A stretch of 30,766 bases of DNA from UBA8687 sp964564655 (GTDB lineage: Bacteria > Nitrospinota > Nitrospinia > Nitrospinales > VA-1). The notes beneath the pieces are model-generated. The model was not told where the DNA came from, ran no database searches, and saw only the letters and a list, made by a program, of their open reading frames with translations. Location of the stretch: NCBI GenBank assembly GCA_964564655.1, contig CAZMBO010000014.1:1-30766 (forward strand), read 5' to 3'. Shown in pieces: positions 24,754 through 30,766 of the stretch. The position numbers and the translations under genes were made by a program. The number at the start of each line of letters is the position of its first letter. Position 1 is the stretch's first letter.

Positions 24754-24804
24754 TAAATTTACCTGATTGAGTAAATGGATGTATTTCTTTTCCCAACTAG
24801 TTCC

Positions 24805-24833
24805 TAAATAAGACTGGTATTTCATCATGTCAA
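24805..24833 (-). promoter_or_regulatory. dnaK: Candidate dnaK promoter
   Basis: On the minus strand TTGACA (24833-24828, perfect -35) is followed by a 17-bp spacer and TATTTA (24810-24805). Transcription would start near 24798, giving a leader of about 85 nt. The -10 is weak; CTTGACA could also serve as a sigma-32-like -35, but no CCCAT-type -10 follows. Confidence 0.5.
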
Positions 24834-24858
24834 GGTGAGCGATAAGAAAACCTGATAT

Positions 24859-24871
24859 GATTCTAAGAATC
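24859..24871. promoter_or_regulatory. 13-bp palindrome upstream of the dnaK promoter
   Basis: GATTCTAAGAATC is a perfect palindrome around a central base, 25 bp upstream of the -35 box. It is a possible protein-binding site for dnaK control; no known operator matches. Confidence 0.35.
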
Positions 24872-25088
24872 TAATTTATCTTGGTTAAATGCCTAGGCCC
24901 TTTTTTTATAATAGGTTATCGTGTTTTACTGTTTCCTAAGCGTAATAGGGTTTTCTCTAGTATTTACCTCTCAACCCATATCGGAAATTTGACCTGTGGT
25001 GTAATATTGGTTGAAAGAATTTTAAAAACAAATTCAAAATTAGTCTAATGCTTGCATTTCCCTCTAGACTATTATTATTCCCCTTGTG

Positions 25089-25135
25089 TTCAACGACCAA
25101 AAAAGGATAAACTGTATTCAACGAAAAAGGGATAA
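25089..25135. repeat. Imperfect direct repeat in the dnaK-tatA intergenic region
   Basis: TTCAACGA followed by an A-rich stretch and GGATAA occurs at 25089-25110 and again at 25117-25135. The two differ by a few bases. The function is unknown. Between 24872 and 25226 I see no gene; a GCCTAGGC palindrome lies at 24891-24898. Confidence 0.5.
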
Positions 25136-25226
25136 GCTTAAAAAAATCAATAAAATCTCAAAAAATCTGGTTCTAGTTAGGCTAGGGCCTGGGGTTGTTT
25201 TCTAAATATTGCGGAGGATATAAGTT

Positions 25227-25604
25227 ATGATGGGAATTGGGTTTCCTGAATTGATGATTATTTTAGTCATCATAATGATTATTTTTGGAGCGGGAAAACT
25301 TCCCGAAATTGGCAGTGCATTTGGTCGCAGTATTAAGAACTTTAAATCTTCGATGAAAGAAGCACAGGAACAAGATGAGAGCGATCAAATAGAGGAAGGT
25401 CAACAGGCTTCAATTGAAGAAGGAAAAGATGCTGCTTCTGAAGAAAACTTGACGGAGGAAGAAAAAGAAGCATTGGCAAGAAAAAAAGCTCAAGAGGAAG
25501 GAGATGCTAAAGATCAGGCAATGAAAGAAGCAGCAGATAATTTCACCGCATCGCTACCCAGAAAAGGCTCCTACGATTTCAGTAAAGATCAGGAAAAAGG
25601 CTAA
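25227..25604 (+). CDS. tatA: Twin-arginine translocase subunit TatA/TatE type
   Basis: TatA oligomers form the pore that exports folded proteins with twin-arginine signals. The 125-aa product has the short N-terminal membrane helix (about 6-21, FPELMIILVIIMIIFG) and the hinge GAGKLPEIGSAFGRSIKNFK of the amphipathic helix. A very acidic, Glu/Lys/Ala-rich tail (about 46-105) follows. The tail makes it longer than many TatA proteins (60-90 aa). Phe at position 6, before the Pro-Glu, is typical of the family. GGAGG lies 9 nt before the ATG at 25227. No tatB or tatC is nearby, so it is a stand-alone gene, ending in a strong terminator. Confidence 0.93.
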   Translation: MMGIGFPELMIILVIIMIIFGAGKLPEIGSAFGRSIKNFKSSMKEAQEQDESDQIEEGQQASIEEGKDAASEENLTEEEKEALARKKAQEEGDAKDQAMKEAADNFTASLPRKGSYDFSKDQEKG

Positions 25605-25633
25605 GCCTGTTTATATTTATAAATAGAAAAACA

Positions 25634-25665
25634 AAAAGCCCCGTGCTTTAACACGGGGCTTTTTT
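25634..25665 (+). terminator. Bidirectional terminator after tatA
   Basis: AAAAGCCCCGTG and CACGGGGCTTTT form a long perfect stem around a 6-nt loop, followed by TTTTTT. Its A run makes it equally usable for the converging minus-strand gene at 25697. Confidence 0.9.
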
Positions 25666-25696
25666 AATGCATAGCGGTAATCTCGCGTGGGATAAG

Positions 25697-26020
25697 TTAT
25701 TTTTCTTCGTCGTATTCCCAAGGTTCTTTGAGGTTGTCTTGGGTCCATACGGTCAAACCATCCATATCCTTATAGATTCCCCGGGTGAAAAAATTGAAAG
25801 GGTCAAAAAATCGAACTCCCTTTTCCGGGTCAATTTCGAAGTTCACTTTTTCTTTTTGGATGGGATGGTTTTTACATTCTAAAAACTTTTTGCCATCAAC
25901 TTCGGAGAGTTGAAAAATTTCTTCGATGATATCTGCAGGATATTGCCCCGACTCTACTACCTGCTTCACTTTTAACATGACCGCCTCTACCTTTTCTTTG
26001 TCTAAATGATGCATCTTCAT
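25697..26020 (-). CDS. Unknown small acidic protein (107 aa)
   Basis: I do not recognise a family. The 107-aa product begins MKMHHLDKEKVEAVMLKVKQ, an apparent helix, and continues with IIEEIFQLSEVDGKKFLECK. Its C-terminal half is rich in aromatic residues (VRFFDPFNFFTRGIY, TVWTQDNLKEPWEYDEEK). There is one cysteine and no signal or membrane segment, so it is probably cytoplasmic. AAGGA lies about 10 nt before the ATG, which supports a real gene, and the bidirectional terminator follows it. It lies 110 nt after mqnE on the same strand. Confidence 0.7.
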   Translation of the reverse strand: MKMHHLDKEKVEAVMLKVKQVVESGQYPADIIEEIFQLSEVDGKKFLECKNHPIQKEKVNFEIDPEKGVRFFDPFNFFTRGIYKDMDGLTVWTQDNLKEPWEYDEEK

Positions 26021-26130
26021 AGCTTTTTTCCTTCAAGTACATGATCAGCTTCAACTACCGGTTCTGTCTTGTTTTCTTTAGTAGCAGTTTATCAATGAGT
26101 TTCAGTTAGATATAAGAACTAGACGCCCCA

Positions 26131-27237
26131 TCAAACCCCCACTTCTCGGTTTTCTACGTTCTCATAAAGGGTATCTCGTTCGACTGCCTTTCTACCGGCT
26201 TCCTTAATCATATGTATTATTTGATCTTGGTGAAAAATCTGATCCGTTGCCGCGCCAGCAGCATGAATAATTTTTTCCTCAACAACAGTTCCATCCATAT
26301 CATCTGCGCCAAAGGATTGCGCTAGCTGAGCAATTTTTGGTGTAATCATTATCCAGAAAGCCTTTATATGTGGAAAATTGTCCAACATCAACCTGGAAAC
26401 GGCCAATGCTCTTAGGTCCAACTGACCAGGCGTTGTCTTTAAAAATTCCAATACCGTATTTTCAGGATGAAACGCCAGAGGGATAAAAGTGACAAATCCA
26501 TTTGTCTGGTCCTGCAATTCCCTTAACCGAACTAAATGATCGGCCCTTTCTTCCACAGTCTCTAAATGACCATATAACATGGTCGCATTACTTTTTAGCC
26601 CTAAATCATGTGCTGTTTCATGAACATGTAACCAGTGTTCTCCAATTAATTTTTCGCCACAAATCTTTTTTCGCACTCTTTTAGCAAATATCTCCGCACC
26701 ACCTCCAGGAATAGATCCAAGGCCCGCGCTCTTGAGTATCATTAGGGTTTCATCCAAGGGAAGGTTTGCCAATTCTGCTAAATAGCCCAGTTCAATAGCC
26801 GTGAAAGCCTGAATATGAACTTCAGGGAAACGCTCTTTTAATCCCTTTAGCATATCCAGGTAATATTCAAAAGGAAGGTCTGGGTGAAGACCACCTACTA
26901 TATGAAACTCACTGACATCGCCACCATTATATTTTTCTGCATCTAAGAAAATCTCATCCAAAGATTTTTCATAAGCATGAGGATGATCTTCTTTCACCCC
27001 AAATGCACAAAACTGGCAACTGTGTATACAAATATTGGTGGGGTTAATATGACGGTTGTGAATGAAATAGGTTGTATCCCCATTCATCCTCTCGCGGACT
27101 TGATTGGCCAGATAACCCACACCCAGGAGGTCGGGACTTTTCCAAAGCGTTACCCCGTCTTCTAAAGACAAGCGCTCTTGTGCGCTTACCTTTTCTAAAA
27201 TAGGATTTAAATTTTTATCTTCGAACTCAAAAATCAT
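26131..27237 (-). CDS. mqnE: Aminofutalosine synthase (MqnE), radical SAM
   Basis: MqnE joins the enolpyruvyl group of 3-[(1-carboxyvinyl)oxy]benzoate to SAM-derived adenosine, giving aminofutalosine in the menaquinone pathway. The radical-SAM motif CIHSCQFC gives the CX3CX2C cluster site (C75, C79, C82 counted from an upstream GTG at 27252). Other marks are FHIVGGLHPDLPFEYYLDML, GLGSIPGGGAEIFA and AFWIMITPKIAQLAQSFGADDMDGTVVEE, which fit MqnE better than the related MqnC. I chose the ATG at 27237 (368 aa); the GTG at 27252 adds five residues. No good Shine-Dalgarno is present. It follows the UbiA-type gene by about 80 nt in the same direction, forming a likely menaquinone operon. Confidence 0.92.
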   Translation of the reverse strand: MIFEFEDKNLNPILEKVSAQERLSLEDGVTLWKSPDLLGVGYLANQVRERMNGDTTYFIHNRHINPTNICIHSCQFCAFGVKEDHPHAYEKSLDEIFLDAEKYNGGDVSEFHIVGGLHPDLPFEYYLDMLKGLKERFPEVHIQAFTAIELGYLAELANLPLDETLMILKSAGLGSIPGGGAEIFAKRVRKKICGEKLIGEHWLHVHETAHDLGLKSNATMLYGHLETVEERADHLVRLRELQDQTNGFVTFIPLAFHPENTVLEFLKTTPGQLDLRALAVSRLMLDNFPHIKAFWIMITPKIAQLAQSFGADDMDGTVVEEKIIHAAGAATDQIFHQDQIIHMIKEAGRKAVERDTLYENVENREVGV

Positions 27238-27278
27238 TAGATAGTTACACACTCACATCAAGAAAAAGTATAGGAAAA

Positions 27279-27284
27279 ATTATA
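27279..27284 (-). promoter_or_regulatory. TATAAT box upstream of mqnE
   Basis: A perfect TATAAT on the minus strand lies 41 nt before the mqnE ATG, in the gap after the UbiA-type gene. The -35 match (TTTCTC at 17 bp) is poor, so this may be a minor internal promoter or chance. Confidence 0.25.
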
Positions 27285-27333
27285 CTAGATTTTCTGTTAA
27301 TGAGAAATGAAGATATAGGGTTTAAACAGGAAT

Positions 27334-28191
27334 CTACATCCACACATAATCAGCAATGACAAAAAGCATAAGACCAATACTTATAATTCCATTCATATTG
27401 AAAAACGCAATATTTATTTTTGAAAGATCACCTGGGCTAACCAGCGAATGTTCATACATCAATAATCCCGCAACAATAATCACTCCGATTGAATATAAAA
27501 CCCCCAATTCGTCAACAAATTGCAAAAGGACAAACAGAAAAAGAACCGTCAAACCATGAGAAACGAAAGCAATGCGCAAGGCATTTTCAATGCCAAATCT
27601 TTGAGGAATGGATTTTAAATTACTTTCTCGATCAAACTCCACATCCATACAGGAGTAAAGGATGTCGAAGCCAACAAGCCAGAAAACTACTACTGCCCCC
27701 AATAATAAAGAAATAAAAGAGATCTCTTCACGGATCGCAACCCAAGCTCCCACCGGCGCAATCGAGATAGCAAGCCCTAACCAAAAATGCGAATAAACCG
27801 TGAAGCGTTTCGTCAGCGAATAAAAAAATACGATTATCAGTGCCAGAGGTGAAAGGTATAAAGCAAGCTGGTTCAACATGCCTGCAGAAAAAACAAAAAC
27901 CAAAGAAAATGCAATCAAAAATAACCAGTAGCTTCTCTCATCCACGCGTCCTGAAGGTAGGGCTCTGTCCTGAGTACGTGGATTTTTCATATCATATCGT
28001 GCATCGACAATTCGATTAAAAGCCATAGCCGCACTTCTTGCGCCCACCATGCATGCCACTACCCACGCCAACTTTTTCGTTTCAGGCAATCCCCCTGCAG
28101 CAATGAAAGCGCTCATCACTGCAAAAGGCAATGCAAAAACCGTGTGTTGAATTTTTATATCCGAAAATATCGCTGAAAGTTTAGCCAACAA
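27334..28191 (-). CDS. UbiA-family prenyltransferase, probably for menaquinone (MqnP-like)
   Basis: Membrane enzyme that attaches a polyprenyl chain to an aromatic ring. It shows both Asp-rich motifs of the UbiA family, AFNRIVDARYDMKNPRTQDR and FDILYSCMDVEFDRESN. Its many hydrophobic stretches fit eight or nine membrane helices. Adjacent mqnE makes 6-naphthoate-type substrates (MqnP role) likelier than 4-hydroxybenzoate; this is inference. The frame is open from GTG at 28212, but GGAGAG at 28203-28198 sits 6 nt before TTG at 28191. Starting there gives 285 aa beginning MLAKLSAIFSDIKIQHTVF, as is usual for the family. TTG at 28188 is a further option. The gene is divergent from the MsbA-type gene. 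Confidence 0.88.
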   Translation of the reverse strand: MLAKLSAIFSDIKIQHTVFALPFAVMSAFIAAGGLPETKKLAWVVACMVGARSAAMAFNRIVDARYDMKNPRTQDRALPSGRVDERSYWLFLIAFSLVFVFSAGMLNQLALYLSPLALIIVFFYSLTKRFTVYSHFWLGLAISIAPVGAWVAIREEISFISLLLGAVVVFWLVGFDILYSCMDVEFDRESNLKSIPQRFGIENALRIAFVSHGLTVLFLFVLLQFVDELGVLYSIGVIIVAGLLMYEHSLVSPGDLSKINIAFFNMNGIISIGLMLFVIADYVWM

Positions 28192-28284
28192 AGGAAACTC
28201 TCCAAAAATCACTTAATTGGTCTTTAAAAATAATATGCTACATTAACCAACTAAACTAGCATGACTAAAACCTGCTCAACATAA

Positions 28285-30036
28285 ATGAAAAATTATCGAC
28301 AACTCCTAAAACTTCTCATTCCCTACAAGAGAGCATTGTATGTAGGAGCTGCCTGTCTCATTATCGCATCGTTGACCAACCTCGCCGTACCTCTCTATAT
28401 CAAAAAACTGGTCGATGTCGTCATGATTGAAAAGAACATGACCTTGATGAACAATCTGACACTCAGCATTGCTGGACTCTTTCTCTTGCAACTGGTTTTT
28501 TCTACCGCGCACAACTATTTATTTGATCTGACAGAAAAACGCGCAGTCACCGATTTTCGCATCAAACTGTTCAAACATCTGCAAACACTCTCACTCAGCT
28601 TTTTCGTTAAGCGCCGTACCGGCGAAATCGTCTCCCGCATGACCAACGATATCACTACCATCGAAAGCATAGTAACCGATCTGCCCGCGACCCTATTACA
28701 ACAATCCATTCGGCTGTTTGGCGGCATTATTATCATTACCTATATGAACTGGAAGTTGACCTGCTTGGTTATGATACTTGCTCCAATTCTTGTATTATTC
28801 GCGAGAACGTTTGGTCGCAAACTAAAAAAGCTGTCCACAGAAATCCAAGATAAGCTCGCCGTATCCACCACCATACTCGAAGAAAATATTTCTTGTATAC
28901 AGATTGTAAAATCTTTCGTGCGCAGCAAACTCGAGAATGAACGCTTTGGCAATGCCATAGAAGACAGTTTCCAGTCCGCTAAAAAACGCGTCATCATCTC
29001 TTCATTTTTCGGCCCAAGTATCGGATTCATCGCCTTCACCACTTCACTCATTTTACTGTGGTATGGCGGACGCGAAGTGATTCTCGGAGAAATCAGCCCC
29101 GGGGAGCTCATAGCATTCATCCTTTATGCAACAATCATTGCCGGGCCAATGGGCAGTTTCGCACGTCTGTACGCACGCATGCAAGAGGGAGTCGGTGCTA
29201 GTCAACGCATTTTTGAAATCCTCGCTATGGAAGGCGAAGTGCGTGACCTGCCGGCGGCTAAGGTCTTGCCATATATTGAAGGGAAAGTGGAGTTAGACGA
29301 CGTTCACTTCTATTATAGAAAGGATCAAGAAGTGATCCAAGGAATTAGTTTTACTGTAGACCCGGGGCAAACGATAGCCCTGGTAGGACCAAGTGGTGCT
29401 GGTAAGAGCACGTTGGTACAACTGCTACACCGGTTTTATGATCCTATCAAGGGAGAAATACGCATCGATGGCATTCCCATAAAAACTGTTAAACAATCCA
29501 GTTACTGGCAACAGATCGGTATTGTTCCGCAAGAAACGATTTTGTTTGGCGGCACTATCTTAAAAAATATTGAATACGCAAAACCCGGTGTGACGCAAGA
29601 AGAAGTTATCCAAGCTGCGAAAGCCGCCAACGCTCATACATTTATAATGGAAACACCCGAAGGTTACGACACCATCGTTGGTGAGAAAGGCATTCGCCTT
29701 TCAGCAGGGCAACGACAACGTATTGCCATTGCTCGTGCAATACTAAAAAACCCACGCATCCTGATTCTCGATGAGGCTACATCAGCATTGGACAATGAAT
29801 CTGAATTACTCATCCAAGAAGCACTAAAAAGACTGATGCAAGGCCGCACCTCGTTTATTATTGCTCATCGACTTTCGACCATTCACAATGCTGAACGCAT
29901 TATAGTTTTGGACAAAGGAAAACTCATCGAAAGTGGTAACCACGCCCAGTTGATGGAAAAAAAAGGTCTATACCACAAGCTTTATACCCTCAAAAGCCTA
30001 CAAATGGTCGAGGAAGCCGGAGAAAAAACAGACTGA
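28285..30036 (+). CDS. MsbA-type ABC exporter (fused permease-ATPase)
   Basis: Half-transporter expected to dimerise in the inner membrane; the family flips lipid A core, lipids or drugs. The 583-aa product has six membrane helices (about 15-290) with coupling-helix region FFVKRRTGEIVSRMTNDI. The ATPase domain has Walker A GPSGAGKST (about 368-376), signature LSAGQRQR (about 472-479), Walker B ILILDEATSAL (about 492-502) and H-loop AHRLSTI. The signature has Ala where LSGGQ is most common, a tolerated variant. No Shine-Dalgarno is seen. Base use is odd: the first half is rich in C-ending codons and C far exceeds G, unlike gltB or the permease genes on the same strand. The substrate cannot be decided from the sequence. 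Confidence 0.92.
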   Translation: MKNYRQLLKLLIPYKRALYVGAACLIIASLTNLAVPLYIKKLVDVVMIEKNMTLMNNLTLSIAGLFLLQLVFSTAHNYLFDLTEKRAVTDFRIKLFKHLQTLSLSFFVKRRTGEIVSRMTNDITTIESIVTDLPATLLQQSIRLFGGIIIITYMNWKLTCLVMILAPILVLFARTFGRKLKKLSTEIQDKLAVSTTILEENISCIQIVKSFVRSKLENERFGNAIEDSFQSAKKRVIISSFFGPSIGFIAFTTSLILLWYGGREVILGEISPGELIAFILYATIIAGPMGSFARLYARMQEGVGASQRIFEILAMEGEVRDLPAAKVLPYIEGKVELDDVHFYYRKDQEVIQGISFTVDPGQTIALVGPSGAGKSTLVQLLHRFYDPIKGEIRIDGIPIKTVKQSSYWQQIGIVPQETILFGGTILKNIEYAKPGVTQEEVIQAAKAANAHTFIMETPEGYDTIVGEKGIRLSAGQRQRIAIARAILKNPRILILDEATSALDNESELLIQEALKRLMQGRTSFIIAHRLSTIHNAERIIVLDKGKLIESGNHAQLMEKKGLYHKLYTLKSLQMVEEAGEKTD

Positions 30037-30060
30037 ACCCACTAAACAACTTCTTTTATC

Positions 30061-30110
30061 AATATTTTTCAAGAGAAATCTTTATAGGTAGAGAAATTTT
30101 GAAAAATATT
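30061..30110. repeat. Perfect 12-bp inverted repeat between the ABC exporter and rRNA genes
   Basis: AATATTTTTCAA (30061-30072) and TTGAAAAATATT (30099-30110) are exact complements 26 nt apart. It may end the exporter transcript weakly or act as an operator; the right arm overlaps a candidate -35 box of the rRNA promoter region. Confidence 0.5.
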
Positions 30111-30170
30111 CAAAAAATCGTACATTTATGTAATAAAGATCTTGCTTTTCAAAGATTCAGGGACTATTAT
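30099..30170 (+). promoter_or_regulatory. Two tandem candidate rRNA promoters
   Basis: Candidate 1: TTGAAA (30099-30104), 16-bp spacer, TACATT (30121-30126). Candidate 2: TTGCTT (30142-30147), 17-bp spacer, TATTAT (30165-30170). A/T-rich sequence upstream could serve as an UP element. Tandem promoters about 250-300 bp before 16S are usual for rrn operons. Confidence 0.4.
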
Positions 30171-30298
30171 TATCGGCTGAACAAGTGCCTGAAAATCTAT
30201 ATCTGAAAGTTTTTTCTGGGCAATTTTAAGGAAAAGGCTTTCAAATGTAGATTTCTCGCCTTTTTTCAGAAAATTCAGAATACATTTTCATCAAAGTT

Positions 30299-30313
30299 GC
30301 GTATTTTATACGC
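30299..30313 (+). other. Small stem-loop in the rRNA leader
   Basis: GCGTAT and ATACGC pair perfectly around a 3-nt T loop, 12 nt before boxA, a position where boxB-type hairpins occur in rRNA leaders. A second 6-bp hairpin, TGTTGC/GCAACA, lies at 30358-30376. Confidence 0.4.
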
Positions 30314-30325
30314 TTTCTTTGACTT

Positions 30326-30338
30326 TGCTCTTTGAAAA
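30326..30338 (+). promoter_or_regulatory. boxA antitermination element of the rRNA leader
   Basis: TGCTCTTTGAAAA closely matches the boxA consensus TGCTCTTTAACA, where NusB and NusE bind to prevent premature termination. It lies 78 nt upstream of the predicted 16S start. Confidence 0.75.
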
Positions 30339-30415
30339 TTGAATAGGTGTCAAAAGATGTTGCGGGTCTAGCAACAATTTACTTTGATTTATTCTGGATT
30401 AAATTCCAAGTTATA

Positions 30416-30766
<351 letters not shown>

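Noticed and set aside
24714..25000. CIRCE (HrcA) heat-shock operator before dnaK
   Set aside because: No TTAGCACTC-N9-GAGTGCTAA-like sequence was found on either strand.
27238..27252. GTG at 27252 as the mqnE start
   Set aside because: It adds only five residues (MCNYL) without a ribosome binding site. The ATG at 27237 is simpler, though not proven.

Overview
The window looks like a draft scaffold from an AT-rich Gram-negative bacterium. It contains a run of 100 Ns, an HtrA protease with an export signal, an MsbA-type exporter and a cmo5U tRNA-modification gene. The gene set (futalosine-type menaquinone genes, gltBD, a dnaK cluster) and the first ~350 nt of a 16S rRNA gene at the right edge are compatible with a Nitrospina-like (Nitrospinota) or delta-proteobacterial-type organism. 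That placement is an impression from reading; a 16S search would settle it.

Layout. 1-4.5 kb, minus strand: a UbiD-family decarboxylase followed by uvrA (its 3' end is cut by the window edge). 4.7-7.7 kb, plus strand: two oligopeptide-type ABC permeases, then a small unknown gene coupled to a DUF1566-domain gene. 7.8-13.1 kb, minus strand: leuA, cmoA, an FmdB-type zinc ribbon, tRNA-Pro(CGG), lpdA and a J-domain protein with a reduced zinc finger. 13.1-13.8 kb: a 700-bp divergent intergenic region with signals for leuA and gltB. 13.8-19.4 kb, plus strand: gltB and gltD, the latter interrupted by the N gap. 19.6-24.7 kb, minus strand: dnaK, grpE, dnaJ and an htrA/degP-type protease. 25.2 kb, plus strand: tatA. 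25.7-28.2 kb, minus strand: a ubiA-type prenyltransferase (mqnP-like), mqnE and a small unknown gene. 28.3-30.0 kb, plus strand: an MsbA-type ABC exporter. 30.04-30.77 kb: rrn promoter region, leader with boxA, and the 16S start.

How the genes fit together. UbiA-type, MqnE and UbiD-type products match three steps of the futalosine menaquinone route. DnaK, GrpE, DnaJ and HtrA form a protein quality-control cluster. GltBD is the ammonia-assimilating glutamate synthase, and LeuA starts leucine synthesis.

I see no defence system, CRISPR array, insertion sequence, prophage or obviously new multi-gene system. The most interesting signals are in gene expression. cmoA appears to start at an ATT codon behind a good Shine-Dalgarno. 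Three genes carry a -10-like box placed so that transcripts would be leaderless or nearly so. gltBD has a sigma-54-type promoter with an upstream inverted repeat. Strong terminator hairpins sit directly in front of cmoA and grpE. The msbA-type gene has a reversed G/C strand bias compared with the other plus-strand genes.
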